DNA of 64,000 bases from Streptomyces radicis (GTDB lineage Bacteria; Actinomycetota; Actinomycetes; Streptomycetales; Streptomycetaceae). Location of the stretch: the NCBI RefSeq assembly GCF_003626575.1, contig NZ_RBDY01000003.1, positions 310,001 through 374,000 on the forward strand. The letters run 5' to 3'. This document shows, in pieces, positions 26,791-35,965 of the stretch (positions are counted from its first letter, which is position 1; the number at the start of each line of letters is the position of its first letter). A program made the position numbers and the translations under genes. The notes beneath the pieces are model-generated. The model saw only the letters and a list, made by a program, of their open reading frames with translations. It was not told the origin of the DNA and made no database searches.

Positions 26791-28200
26791 TCAGGCGGCG
26801 GTGCAGGCCGTTCCGTTGAGGGAGACCTGCGGAGTGGCGTACTGCGTGCCGCTGTTGGTCTGGAAGCCGAAGCTCAGCGACTGTCCGGCGCCGACGTTCG
26901 CGTTGTACGACAGGTTCCGTGCCGTGACGTTGGTGCCGCTCTGGGTGACATCGGCGTTCCACGAGCTGGTGACCGAGCCCGCTGGCAGGCCGAAGCCGAC
27001 CGTCCAGCCGTTCACCGCGGCGCCGACGGTGACGCTGACGTTGACCACGGAGCCGTTGTTCCAGCGGCTTGTCACCTGGTAGGTGGCGCGGCAGTCGCCG
27101 GGCTCAGGGTCGGGGTCGGGGTCGGGGTCGGGGTCGCCGCCGCCCGGTGTGCCGCCGAGGGCGGTGAGGACGCCGTCGTAGGCGGGCTTGGGATTGAGGT
27201 TGTCGTCCCACAGGCACGCCGCGCCCTGGCCCGGGAACACGTCGGGGATCCACGAGTCGGCGTCGCTGATGCCCCACACGGTGACGCCCGAACAGCCGTC
27301 GACGGCCAGGCAGTAGCCGACGACCTGCCCGAACTGCGTTGCCTGGCGGGCCAGTCGCGTCGCGTCGGACGGCGTGTTCATGCGGATGTCGAGCTCGGTG
27401 ATCACGACCTCGAGGCCCAGGTCGGCGAAGCGCTGCATGTTCTGCTGCATCGTGCCGGGGATCTGGTCCAGGATGAGATGGGACTGGATGCCGACGCAGT
27501 CGATCGGCACGCCCTGGCTCAGCAGGCTCTGCACCAGGGCGTACATGCCGTCGCTCTTGGCGTTGTCGCCCTCGATGTTGTAGTCGTTGATGCAGAGCTT
27601 GGCGTTCGGGTCGGCGGCGTCCGCGGCCCGGAAGGCGTTGGCGATGTACTGCTGCCCGATCGTCGTCTGGAAGACCGACTGGCGGAACGTCCCGTCCTCG
27701 TTGAACGCCTCGTTCACCACGTCCCAGTAGGCGATGTCGCCCGCCCAGCGGCCCGCGACATCGGTGATGTGGTCGACCATGATCTGGTTCAACTGGGTGG
27801 CGTTGAAGCCCCCGTTGGACACCCAGCTGGGCAGCTGGCTGTGCCAGACGAGGGTGTGGCCCCAGACCTGCTGGTCGTTCTGCTGGGCGAAGTCGACCAG
27901 CCGGTCGCCGCCCGCGTAGTTGAACTGGCCGCGGGACGGCTGGAGCGTCTCCCACTTCATGACGTTCTCCGCGGTGACGCTGTTGAACTCGTCACTCGCG
28001 ATGCCGCTGTAACGGGAGTCGTTGAGGCGGCCGTCGTTGACGGCGGTCCCGACGAACACCCCCTGTCCCTCGGCCGCCTCACGCAGCGTGGCGGCCTGGG
28101 TGGTGGACGGATCCTGGGCCTGTGCACCGGCGTGCGTCGCGCCGGAGAGCAAGGCCCCGGCAGCGAAGACGACTGCGGCTCTGCGTACCAGGGATAGCAT
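26791..28200 (-). CDS. Secreted GH10 endo-1,4-beta-xylanase with CBM2
   Basis: A 469-aa protein. Residues 1-28 are a Sec signal peptide ending AGAQA. Residues 35-350 are a GH10 (beta/alpha)8 barrel: WKWETLQP-type substrate loop, WGHTLVWHSQLPSWV, acid/base E164 in DVVNEAF and nucleophile E269 in ITELDIR, plus HLILDQIPG and VTVWGISDADSW. A Gly/Asp-Pro repeat linker (DPDPDPDPEPG) leads to a CBM2 at 370-469 with flanking cysteines C370 and near C466 and exposed tryptophans. It cleaves xylan backbone outside the cell and binds cellulose or xylan. The start has AAAGGGG six bases upstream. It is divergent from the LacI gene and shares its promoter region, with TTCCGGAA-type sites. Confidence 0.95.
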   Translation of the reverse strand: MLSLVRRAAVVFAAGALLSGATHAGAQAQDPSTTQAATLREAAEGQGVFVGTAVNDGRLNDSRYSGIASDEFNSVTAENVMKWETLQPSRGQFNYAGGDRLVDFAQQNDQQVWGHTLVWHSQLPSWVSNGGFNATQLNQIMVDHITDVAGRWAGDIAYWDVVNEAFNEDGTFRQSVFQTTIGQQYIANAFRAADAADPNAKLCINDYNIEGDNAKSDGMYALVQSLLSQGVPIDCVGIQSHLILDQIPGTMQQNMQRFADLGLEVVITELDIRMNTPSDATRLARQATQFGQVVGYCLAVDGCSGVTVWGISDADSWIPDVFPGQGAACLWDDNLNPKPAYDGVLTALGGTPGGGDPDPDPDPDPEPGDCRATYQVTSRWNNGSVVNVSVTVGAAVNGWTVGFGLPAGSVTSSWNADVTQSGTNVTARNLSYNANVGAGQSLSFGFQTNSGTQYATPQVSLNGTACTAA

Positions 28201-28277
28201 GAAGTACCCCTTTCACTGTCATGCCCCCGCAGGCTGACGAGCACCGTTGTATGGGCCGCTCGTGGACGCGTCAACCC

Positions 28278-28306
28278 TTCCGGAATAATGTTGAAAAACT
28301 TCCGGA
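28278..28306. promoter_or_regulatory. Candidate sugar-regulator operator in the xylanase/LacI promoter
   Basis: TTCCGGAA (28278-28285) and TTCCGGA (28300-28306) lie between the divergent xylanase and LacI genes, separated by ATAATGTTGAAAAAC. The ATAATNTT...TTCCGGA arrangement recurs before the bxlE-like gene at 29514-29537, so the same regulator probably controls both. Confidence 0.5.
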
Positions 28307-28334
28307 CAGCGGAAGCCCATCGGAAGAGGTGCCC

Positions 28335-29354
28335 ATGACAGGGGAACGCAAGGTGACGATCACCGCCATCGCCAGGGAGGCGGGGGTCTCCGTGCCCACC
28401 GTGTCCCGGGTGGTCAACGGGCGCTCGGACGTGGCACCCGAGACCAGGGCGAAGGTCGAGGAGCTGCTGCGGCAGTACGGCTACCGGCGGCGCACGCACG
28501 CGCCTGGCGACCGGGCGGCGCTGCTCGACCTCGTCTTCAACGACCTGGACAGCCCGTGGGCCGTGGAGATCATCCGCGGCGTCGAGGAGGTCGCCCACGC
28601 CTCGGGGGTCGGCACGGTCGTCTCGGCCATCCACGACAGGGCGGGGGCGGCGCGGCAGTGGATGACCAACCTGCGGGCGCGCGCCTCCGACGGCGTGATC
28701 CTGGTGACCTCCGCGCTCGAGCCGGTGCTCCACAAGGAGCTGCACCGGCTCGGCGTGCCGATCGTCGTGGTGGACCCGGCGGGCACGCTCGCGCTCGACG
28801 CGCCGACCGTGGGGGCGACCAACTGGGCGGGCGGCCTGGCGGCCACCGAGCACCTGCTCCAACTCGGCCACCGCAGGATCGGGTTCATCGCGGGGCCGCC
28901 GCGGCTGCTGTGCAGCAGGGCGCGGCTCGACGGCTACCGGGCGGCGCTGGAGTCGGCCGGGGTGGCCATCGACGAGTCGCTCATGGTGCCTGGCGACTTC
29001 TACCACGAGACCGGGTTCACCGGGTGCCGGCGGCTGATGGAGCTCGACGACCCGCCCACGGCCGTCTTCGCGTCGAGCGACCAGATGGCGATGGGCGCGA
29101 TCGAGGCGCTGCGGCAGCGCGGTCTCCGCGTTCCGCAGGATGTCTCGATCGTCGGCTTCGACGACCTTCCGGAAATGCAGTGGTCGGCTCCGCCGCTGAC
29201 GACCGTGCGTCAGCCGCTGGCCGAGATGGGCAAGGTGGCGGCCCGCACGGTGCTCCGTCAGGCGCGCGGCGAGGAACTGGACTCGCCCAGGCTGGAGTTG
29301 GCGACGGAGCTGGTGGTGAGGGCGTCGAGCGCCCCGCCGCCCGAGCGCCGCTGA
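28335..29354 (+). CDS. LacI-family regulator of the xylan/xylobiose locus
   Basis: A 339-aa protein from ATG 28335 with GGAAGAGG upstream. Residues about 7-55 are the LacI HTH and hinge (VTITAIAREAGVSVPTVSRVVNGRSDVAPETRAKVEELLRQYGY). Residues 60-339 are the periplasmic-binding-like sensor, including HRRIGFIAGPPRLLCSRARLDGYRAAL, VFASSDQMAMGAIEALRQRGLRVPQDVSIVGFDDL. It sits between a secreted xylanase and a xylobiose-type importer, so xylose oligomers or xylobiose are the likely inducers, as for BxlR in other streptomycetes. TTCCGGAA-like palindromes at both flanking promoters are its candidate sites. Confidence 0.88.
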   Translation: MTGERKVTITAIAREAGVSVPTVSRVVNGRSDVAPETRAKVEELLRQYGYRRRTHAPGDRAALLDLVFNDLDSPWAVEIIRGVEEVAHASGVGTVVSAIHDRAGAARQWMTNLRARASDGVILVTSALEPVLHKELHRLGVPIVVVDPAGTLALDAPTVGATNWAGGLAATEHLLQLGHRRIGFIAGPPRLLCSRARLDGYRAALESAGVAIDESLMVPGDFYHETGFTGCRRLMELDDPPTAVFASSDQMAMGAIEALRQRGLRVPQDVSIVGFDDLPEMQWSAPPLTTVRQPLAEMGKVAARTVLRQARGEELDSPRLELATELVVRASSAPPPERR

Positions 29355-29386
29355 GGGGCCGCGGGGCCCCCGGACGAGGGGCCTTG

Positions 29387-29434
29387 CCCGACTCCCCACT
29401 CGATTCCCCACCCGACTCCCCACCCAACTCCGCA
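29387..29434. repeat. Four 12-bp tandem repeats (CCCGACTCCCCA type)
   Basis: Units CCCGACTCCCCA, CTCGATTCCCCA, CCCGACTCCCCA and CCCAACTCCGCA follow one another between the LacI stop and the importer promoter. They do not form a hairpin. Role unknown. Confidence 0.7.
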
Positions 29435-29513
29435 CGCGGCTTAATCGACTTGTTGTCGTACGCACCGTTGACGCGAAGGGCACCGCCCCCGTAACTTCCC
29501 CGGCACCTGCCCG

Positions 29514-29537
29514 ATAATTTTCGGCGAGTTTCCGGAA
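29514..29537. promoter_or_regulatory. Candidate operator overlapping the bxlE-like ribosome site
   Basis: ATAATTTTCGG followed by TTTCCGGAA ends 8 bases before ATG 29546. The same ATAAT...TTCCGGA layout lies in the xylanase/LacI promoter. The GGAAGG ribosome site is part of the palindrome, so binding could block both transcription and translation signals. Confidence 0.5.
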
Positions 29538-29545
29538 GGTGTGCG

Positions 29546-30856
29546 ATGCGAAGCTCTGATCCGTGGCGACCCCGGCGGCCCAGAACCCTGGCGGCTGCGG
29601 CCGTTCTCGCGCTGGCGGCCCCCACCCTCGCTGCGTGCGGCAGCGACGGACCCGGCGGCGGCGGTGACACGCTGGAGGTGTGGGTCTACCAGGACGGCTC
29701 GTCCACGATCCAGCAGGAGTTCGTGGACCGGTTCAACGAGACGTCCGACATCGACATCGAGCTCACCCAGATACCCGGCGAGAGCTACCAGGACCGCATG
29801 CGCACGGCGATGGGCACGCCGAACGCGCCGGACGTCTTCTTCAACTGGGGCGGCGGCTCCATCAGCGACTTCGTGGCCGAGGACATGCTGGTGGACCTCA
29901 CGCCCTACTTCGACGACGACCCGGAGTTCCAGGACGCGTTCATCCCGACGATCCTCGACGCCGGTGCGGTGGAAGGGCGTTACTACGGCGTCCCGATGCG
30001 CGGCGTGCAGCCCGTCATCCTCTTCTACAACCGGACCCTCTTCGGCGAGGCGGGCCTGGAAGCCCCCGCGACGTGGGACGACTTCCTCACCGCGGTGGAC
30101 ACGTTCCAGCGGGACGACATCACCCCGGTCGTGCTCGGCGGCGCGGACATCTGGCCCAACATGATGTGGCTGGAGTACCTGCTCGACCGCCAGGGCGGCT
30201 CCGAGGTCTTCGACCGCATCCGCAACGGCGACGCGAGCGCGTGGGGCGACCCGGCGATGCTCTACGCCGCCGAGACCGTCGTCGAGCTGGTCGACTCGGG
30301 CGCGTTCGGCAACGACTTCCGTTCCGTGGCCACCACCAACGACGGCGCCCCGACGTTCTTCGCCTCCGGCGAGGCCGCGATGCACCTGATGGGCAGCTGG
30401 GAGTACTCCAACCAGCTCACCAACCAGCCGGAGTTCGCCGAGAACGACCTCGCCTGGACCACCTTCCCGACGCTGCCCGACGGCGTGGGCGACCCCTCCT
30501 CGGTGGTCGGCAACCCGACCAACTACTGGTCGGTCAACTCCCAGGTGGAGGGCGAACGCCTCGACGCCGCCGTCGAGTTCCTCAAGCTGCACGGCGACGA
30601 GGACTACGCCCAGGCGCTCATCGACAACGGCGACATCCCCACCACCTCCAACGCCGTGGACCTGATCGGCAGCAGCCCGAACCCCGAATTCGCCCAGTTC
30701 CAGTACGACATGGTGGAGAACGCCGCCAGCTTCACCCTCTCCTGGGACCAGGCGCTGCCCGCCTCCCAGTCGGCCCCGATGATCGACGCCATCGACCAGC
30801 TGTTCAGCGGACAGCTGAGCGCACAGGAATTCGTCGATTCCATGCAGGAGTTGTAG
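29546..30856 (+). CDS. bxlE: Xylobiose-type ABC transporter substrate-binding lipoprotein
   Basis: A 436-aa lipoprotein with a twin-basic n-region, hydrophobic helix and lipobox LAAC (C31). The mature protein is a cluster B sugar-binding protein: DTLEVWVYQDGSSTIQQEFVDRFNE, PDVFFNWGGGSISDF, YYGVPMRGVQPVILFYNRTLFGEAGL and GEAAMHLMGSWEYSN are typical. It captures xylobiose or xylo-oligosaccharides outside the membrane and hands them to the two permeases encoded directly downstream. The ATPase is not encoded here; streptomycete sugar importers usually share MsiK. The xylan context and the GH3 beta-xylosidase downstream support the bxl assignment; ligand identity is inferred. Confidence 0.85.
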   Translation: MRSSDPWRPRRPRTLAAAAVLALAAPTLAACGSDGPGGGGDTLEVWVYQDGSSTIQQEFVDRFNETSDIDIELTQIPGESYQDRMRTAMGTPNAPDVFFNWGGGSISDFVAEDMLVDLTPYFDDDPEFQDAFIPTILDAGAVEGRYYGVPMRGVQPVILFYNRTLFGEAGLEAPATWDDFLTAVDTFQRDDITPVVLGGADIWPNMMWLEYLLDRQGGSEVFDRIRNGDASAWGDPAMLYAAETVVELVDSGAFGNDFRSVATTNDGAPTFFASGEAAMHLMGSWEYSNQLTNQPEFAENDLAWTTFPTLPDGVGDPSSVVGNPTNYWSVNSQVEGERLDAAVEFLKLHGDEDYAQALIDNGDIPTTSNAVDLIGSSPNPEFAQFQYDMVENAASFTLSWDQALPASQSAPMIDAIDQLFSGQLSAQEFVDSMQEL

Positions 30857-30864
30857 GGCGCCCC

Positions 30865-31767
30865 GTGAAGCCGCAGACGTCCAAAGCTCCGCGCGCCGGT
30901 CGCCCAGGCATCGCCTGGGCGATCCCGGGCGTGCTCTTCTTCGCGTTCTTCGCCGCCGCGCCGATGGGCATCGTCGCCTATCTGTCCTTCACGGACTGGG
31001 ACGGCCTGAGCGACCCCTCCTGGACGGGCCTGGACAACTGGACCAGGCTCTGGGAGGACGACGGCATGCGCAACGCCGTCTGGCTGAGCCTGCTACTGAC
31101 GGCGCTGACCTGGCTCACCCAGACCCCCATCACGCTGCTGCTGGGCGTGTGGGCGGCGGGGCGCCAGCGCAACAGGGCCGTGCTCTCGGCCGTCTTCTTC
31201 CTGCCGCTGCTCGCCTCGTCCGTCGCGCTCGCCCTGCTGTGGCGCACCATCTTCGACCCCAACTTCGGCCTCGCCGCCGACATCGCCGACTGGTTCGACC
31301 TGGAGAGCGCCGACCTGCTCGGCAGCTCGCGGGGCGCCTTCGCGGCGATCCTCTTCGTCACGGGCTGGCAGTTCATCCCGTTCCACATGCTCATCTACCA
31401 AGGCGGCGCCCGGCAGATCCCGCGCTCGTTCTACGACGCCGCGTCGATCGACGGAGCGGGCACCGTACGGCAGTTCTTCCACATCACGCTGCCCCAACTG
31501 CGCAACACCATCGTCACATCAACGGTGTTGATGGTCGTCGGCGCGCTGACCTACTTCGACACCGTCCTGATCCTCACCCGCGGCGGCCCGGGGGACGCCA
31601 CCGAGATCGTGCCGTACCTGATGTACGACACCGGCTTCGCGGCGTTCGACCTCGGCTACGCGAGCGCGATCGCCTGCGCCCTGGTCGTCGTGGCCACCAC
31701 GGCGTCCCTGCTGCTGGTGCGGCTGACCGGGTTCACCAGGATGCGCAGCACCCGGGAGGGGATGTGA
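30865..31767 (+). CDS. bxlF: ABC sugar transporter permease (bxlF-like)
   Basis: A 300-aa integral membrane protein from GTG 30865, 8 bases after the binding-protein stop. Six helices are visible, beginning AWAIPGVLFFAFFAAAPMGIVAYL. The cytoplasmic EAA loop reads YQGGARQIPRSFYDAASIDGAGTVRQFFHITLPQLR, the docking site for the ATPase. It is the MalF-type partner of the next gene, whose GTG overlaps this stop. It imports the sugar bound by the upstream lipoprotein. Confidence 0.88.
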   Translation: MKPQTSKAPRAGRPGIAWAIPGVLFFAFFAAAPMGIVAYLSFTDWDGLSDPSWTGLDNWTRLWEDDGMRNAVWLSLLLTALTWLTQTPITLLLGVWAAGRQRNRAVLSAVFFLPLLASSVALALLWRTIFDPNFGLAADIADWFDLESADLLGSSRGAFAAILFVTGWQFIPFHMLIYQGGARQIPRSFYDAASIDGAGTVRQFFHITLPQLRNTIVTSTVLMVVGALTYFDTVLILTRGGPGDATEIVPYLMYDTGFAAFDLGYASAIACALVVVATTASLLLVRLTGFTRMRSTREGM

Positions 31768-32666
31768 CCAGCACCATCGACAAACGGCCCCCGCGCCTGG
31801 CGGACGACGGGCCGCGGGCCGAACGCCCCCGCGCCCGGCGGCCGTTCCGCCTGCCGCGCGCCAACTACCCGGGCGGCCTCGCGGCGTTGATCTGGCTGGG
31901 CATCGTGGTGGTGCCGCTGTATGTGCTGATCGTCTCCACGATCCAGACGCGGCAGTCGTACCTGGAGAACGGCCCGCTCTCGATCCCCGACGAGATCACG
32001 TTCGACGCCTACCGGACCGTGCTCGAGGGCGACTTCCCTCGCTACCTCCTCAACACCCTGGTCGTCACCGTCGCGTGCGCCGCCATCGCGGTGACGCTCG
32101 CCGTGACCGTCGCCTACAGCGTCGTGCGCACCCGATCGCGGCTCTCGCGGCGGGTGTTCCAGCTCTTCCTGCTCGGCCTGGCGATCCCCTCCCAGGCCGT
32201 GATCATCCCCGTCTATCTGATCATCACCGAACTCCAGCTGTACGACACGCTGTTGGCGATCATCCTGCCCACCGCGGCGTTCTCCCTGCCGGTGGGCGTG
32301 CTCATCCTGGTCGGCACCATGCGCGACATCGACGAGGAGCTCTACGAGTCCATGGCTCTCGACGGCGCGAGCCAGGTCCGCATGCTTCTCCAGCTCGTGG
32401 TGCCCGTCTCCAGGGCGGGCATCTCCACCGTCGCGGTCTTCTCCGCCCTCAACGCGTGGAACGGCTTCCTCTTCCCCCTGATCCTCACCCAGTCACCGGA
32501 GACCCGGGTACTCACCCTCGGCCTGTACGACTTCGTCGGCGAGTTCCGCACCGACATCCCGTCGCTGCTCGCGGCCGTGGTCCTGTCGATCGTGCCGATC
32601 TTCACCGCCTATCTCTTCGCCCGCAGGCAGCTGATCAACGGCCTGATGGGCGTCGGCGGTCGCTGA
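31764..32666 (+). CDS. bxlG: ABC sugar transporter permease (bxlG-like)
   Basis: A 300-aa MalG-type permease from GTG 31764, overlapping the bxlF stop by 4 bases (GTGA), with GGGAGGGG upstream. The first 35 residues are Arg/Pro-rich and cytoplasmic, followed by LIWLGIVVVPLYVLIVSTIQT and five more helices. The EAA loop is MRDIDEELYESMALDGASQVRMLLQLVVPVSRAG. The C terminus, YLFARRQLINGLMGVGGR, is typical. It forms the heterodimeric channel with bxlF. Confidence 0.88.
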   Translation: MTSTIDKRPPRLADDGPRAERPRARRPFRLPRANYPGGLAALIWLGIVVVPLYVLIVSTIQTRQSYLENGPLSIPDEITFDAYRTVLEGDFPRYLLNTLVVTVACAAIAVTLAVTVAYSVVRTRSRLSRRVFQLFLLGLAIPSQAVIIPVYLIITELQLYDTLLAIILPTAAFSLPVGVLILVGTMRDIDEELYESMALDGASQVRMLLQLVVPVSRAGISTVAVFSALNAWNGFLFPLILTQSPETRVLTLGLYDFVGEFRTDIPSLLAAVVLSIVPIFTAYLFARRQLINGLMGVGGR

Positions 32667-32697
32667 CCAGCGCCGTCCGCATCCGACAAGGAGCCCT

Positions 32698-34992
32698 ATG
32701 CACCACCGCCCCTGGCAGGACACCTCGCTCCCGGCCGACACCCGCGCCGCGGAGCTGCTGTCCGTCATGACCCTCGAGGAGAAGCTCGCCCAGCTCGTCG
32801 GCCTCTGGCCGGGCTCGGACGCCGGGCAGGACGACGACGCCGACGTGGCGCCCATGCAGAGCCAGGTCAACTCCGGGTCCCCCGACCTGTCGGCCCTGCT
32901 GCCCCACGGCCTCGGCCAGCTGACCCGCCCGTTCGGCACGGCCCCCGTGGACCCGGCCGAGAAGGCGCGGGCACTCGCCGAGGACCAGCGGAAGATCGTC
33001 GCCGCCAACCGCTTCGCCCTCCCCGCGCTGGTCCACGAGGAGTGCCTGACCGGGTTCGCCGCGTGGCGGGCCGCGATCTTCCCCACCCCGCTGGCCTGGG
33101 GCGCCTCCTTCCACCCCGAGCTGATCGAGGAGGCCGCCCGGCTGATCGGCGACTCGATGCGCGCCGTCGGCGTCCACCAGGGCCTCTCCCCCGTCCTCGA
33201 CGTCACGCGCGACCCGCGCTGGGGCCGCACCGAGGAGACCATCGGCGAGGACCCCTACCTGGTGGCCACCGTCGGCACCGCCTATGTGAAGGGCCTGGAG
33301 TCCGCCGGGATCGTCTCCACCCTCAAGCACTTCGCCGGACACGCCAGCTCGCGCGGCGCCCGCAACCACGCGCCGGTCTCGATGGGCCCGCGCGAGCTGG
33401 CCGACGTCGTGCTGCCGCCGTTCGAGATGGCGCTGCGCGAGGGCGGGGCGCGTTCCGTCATGTCCGCCTACCACGACATCGACGGCGTGCCGACCAGCGG
33501 CGACCCCGTGCTCCTCACCCAACTCCTGCGGGAGGACTGGGGGTTCACCGGAACGGTCGTCTCCGACTACTTCTCCGTCTCCTTCCTCGAGCTGACCCAC
33601 CGCGTCGCGGGCTCCCCCGCCGAGGCCGCGGCGCTCGCGCTCGCCGCGGGCGTCGACGTCGAGCTGCCCGCGCAGCGCTGCTACGGCACCCCGCTGTTCA
33701 AGGCGGTCCAATCGGGCGAGGTCGCCGAGGAGTTGGTGGATCGCGCGGTGCTGCGCGTGCTGCGCCAGAAGGCCGAGCTCGGCCTGCTCGACCCGGACTG
33801 GTCGCCCGAGCCGCCCGCGCTCGTGGACGGCGGCACCGTCGACCTCGACCCGCCCGCGATGCGCGAGGTGGCGCGGCGCATCGCCGAGGAGTCGGTGGTG
33901 CTGCTCGCCAACGAAGGGGGCGCGCTGCCGCTCGCGCCGCGCGGGCGCATCGCGGTGGCCGGGCCGCTGGCGGACGACGTCGCGCCGCTGCTCGGCTGCT
34001 ACACCTTCCCCCGGCACGTCGGCGTCCGCCACCCCGAGCTGCCCGTGGGCGTCGCCATCAGGACCCCGCTCGACGCGCTGCGCGACGAGCTGCCCGACGC
34101 GGACATCGACCTCGTGACGCGGCCAGCCGACGCGGCGGACGCGGACGTGTGCGTCATGGTCGCCGCCGACCGCTCAGGGCTCTTCGGGCGCGGCACATCG
34201 GGCGAGGGATGTGATGCCACCGACCTGGAACTCCCCGACGAGCAGGGGGCGTTGCTCGACGAGCTGCTGGCCACCGGCGTTCCCGTGGTCCTGGTGCTGC
34301 TCACCGGTCGGCCGTATGCGCTGGGCCGGTGGGCCGATCGCCTCGCCGCCTGCGTGCAGGCGTTCTTCCCCGGCGAGGAGGGCGGCGGCGCGGTCGCGGG
34401 GGTCCTCTCCGGACGGATCAACCCGTCGGGGCGGCTGCCGGTCGGGGTGCCACGGCACACCGGCGCGCAGCCGTGGACGTATCTCGCGCCGCCGCTCGGA
34501 CAGCTCGGCGACGCCAGCAACATCGACCCCGGCGCGCTCTACCCGTTCGGACACGGCCTGTCCTACACGGAGTTCACCTGGAGCGACGCCCGGGCCGACG
34601 CCGACGCGGTGGACACGGACGGCGAGACGACCGTCACCGTCACCGTCACCAACACCGGCGAGCGGGCCGGGACCGAGGTCGTCCAGCTGTATCTGCACGA
34701 CCCGGTGGCCAGGACCGCGCGCCCGGTCGACCGGCTCGTCGGCTACGCCCGCGTCGACCTGGCGCCCGGTGCCTCCGCCGATGTCGGCTTCGCGTTCCAC
34801 GCCGAACTCGCGGGCTACAGCCTCGGGAACGGCCGCCACCTGGTCGAACCCGGCGCCCTCGAACTGCGGTTCGCCGCGTCGAGCCGCGACCCGCGGCACT
34901 CCGTCCCGCTCACCCTGACGGGGCCCGAGCGCCATGTGGGCCACGAACGCCGCCTGCGCTGCCCGGCGACCGTGCGCATGAACGGAGGGTAA
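32698..34992 (+). CDS. bxlA: GH3 beta-xylosidase/beta-glucosidase
   Basis: A 764-aa protein without a signal peptide, so intracellular. The GH3 barrel (residues about 20-350) includes GLSPVLDVTRDPRWGRTEETIGEDP, the substrate-binding KHFAGH (210-215) and nucleophile D290 in GTVVSDYFSV. The (alpha/beta)6 sandwich follows (about 390-600, ending FPGEEGGGAVAGVLSGRINPSGRLPV), then a fibronectin-III-like domain (VTVTVTNTGERAGTEVVQLYLHDP). It should release xylose from imported xylobiose or xylo-oligomers; a beta-glucosidase activity cannot be excluded from sequence. It lies 31 bases behind the permease genes and is probably the last gene of the operon. Confidence 0.9.
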   Translation: MHHRPWQDTSLPADTRAAELLSVMTLEEKLAQLVGLWPGSDAGQDDDADVAPMQSQVNSGSPDLSALLPHGLGQLTRPFGTAPVDPAEKARALAEDQRKIVAANRFALPALVHEECLTGFAAWRAAIFPTPLAWGASFHPELIEEAARLIGDSMRAVGVHQGLSPVLDVTRDPRWGRTEETIGEDPYLVATVGTAYVKGLESAGIVSTLKHFAGHASSRGARNHAPVSMGPRELADVVLPPFEMALREGGARSVMSAYHDIDGVPTSGDPVLLTQLLREDWGFTGTVVSDYFSVSFLELTHRVAGSPAEAAALALAAGVDVELPAQRCYGTPLFKAVQSGEVAEELVDRAVLRVLRQKAELGLLDPDWSPEPPALVDGGTVDLDPPAMREVARRIAEESVVLLANEGGALPLAPRGRIAVAGPLADDVAPLLGCYTFPRHVGVRHPELPVGVAIRTPLDALRDELPDADIDLVTRPADAADADVCVMVAADRSGLFGRGTSGEGCDATDLELPDEQGALLDELLATGVPVVLVLLTGRPYALGRWADRLAACVQAFFPGEEGGGAVAGVLSGRINPSGRLPVGVPRHTGAQPWTYLAPPLGQLGDASNIDPGALYPFGHGLSYTEFTWSDARADADAVDTDGETTVTVTVTNTGERAGTEVVQLYLHDPVARTARPVDRLVGYARVDLAPGASADVGFAFHAELAGYSLGNGRHLVEPGALELRFAASSRDPRHSVPLTLTGPERHVGHERRLRCPATVRMNGG

Positions 34993-35033
34993 GCGGCTCG
35001 CCACCCACCGCGGTCGCGGCCTACCCTGGGGCC

Positions 35034-35930
35034 ATGGGCTGGACCGTACGCGACATCCCCGACCTCAAGGGCCGCACCGCGGTGGTGACGGGCGCGGGCA
35101 GCGGACTCGGCTATGTCACCGCCCGCGAGCTCGCCCGGCGCGGCGCCCGTACCGTCCTGGCCTGCCGCAGCCAGCGGAGCGGCCAGGACGCGCTCGAACG
35201 CCTCTTCGGCGAAGTCCCCGAGGCCCGGGCGGAGATGCAGCTCCTCGACCTCGCCGACCTGGCCTCCGTACGGGCGTTCGCGCTCGAGTGGGGCGACCGG
35301 CGGCTCGACCTGCTCATCAACAACGCCGGGCTGATGGCCGTTCCCTATGCCGAGACGGCCGACGGCTTCGAAATGCATTTCGGCGTCAACCACTTGGGGC
35401 ACTTCGCCCTGACCGGACTGCTCCTCGACCGCCTGGTCGCCTCGCCCGGATCCCGCGTGGTCACCGTGTCGAGCCTGCTCCACCTCATCGCCGACGTCGA
35501 TCTGCGCGACCTCAACTCCCAGCGGCGCTACCGGCGTTGGGTGGCATACGGCCGATCGAGGACGGCCAACCTCCTCTTCACCCACGAGCTGGCCCGCCGC
35601 CTGCGAGGCCGCGACGTGGTGGCCGTGGCCGTCCACCCCGGCTGGGCCGACCCGGGGCCGCCCGCGCGGGGTCGGCGCGGGCGGCCCACGCGGCTCGCCC
35701 ACCGCCTGGTGGCCGCGCCCCCCGAGGTGGGCGCGACGCCGTCGCTGTACGCGGCGACGGCACCGGCGATCGCCCCCGACTCGTTCACGGGCCCGAGCGT
35801 GCTGGGCGCGCGCACCCCCAGGGGCGGCCCCGGCGGCCCCTGGCGCGCCCCCTGGACCCGCAACGCCAGGACGGCGGCCCACCTGTGGCGGGCGTCCGAG
35901 GAGCTCACGGGGGTGCGGTGGGAGGGGTGA
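35034..35930 (+). CDS. Short-chain dehydrogenase/reductase with Lys-to-Arg in the catalytic motif
   Basis: A 298-aa SDR. The NAD(P) site TGAGSGLG (19-26), NNAG (96-99) and catalytic serine region VVTVSSLLH (about 143-150) are present. The active-site motif reads AYGRSRTANLLF: Y172 is kept but the expected lysine four residues later is R176. Relatives (retinol dehydrogenase-like oxidoreductases) read YGQSKLANLLF. Arginine may keep partial function or mark an altered enzyme. The C-terminal 70 residues are Gly/Pro/Arg-rich. No ribosome site; TACCCT lies 7 bases before the ATG, suggesting a leaderless message. Substrate unknown. Confidence 0.85.
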   Translation: MGWTVRDIPDLKGRTAVVTGAGSGLGYVTARELARRGARTVLACRSQRSGQDALERLFGEVPEARAEMQLLDLADLASVRAFALEWGDRRLDLLINNAGLMAVPYAETADGFEMHFGVNHLGHFALTGLLLDRLVASPGSRVVTVSSLLHLIADVDLRDLNSQRRYRRWVAYGRSRTANLLFTHELARRLRGRDVVAVAVHPGWADPGPPARGRRGRPTRLAHRLVAAPPEVGATPSLYAATAPAIAPDSFTGPSVLGARTPRGGPGGPWRAPWTRNARTAAHLWRASEELTGVRWEG

Positions 35931-35965
35931 GCCGCGCCCGACGGCGTAGCGTCGCCCTGTACGCG

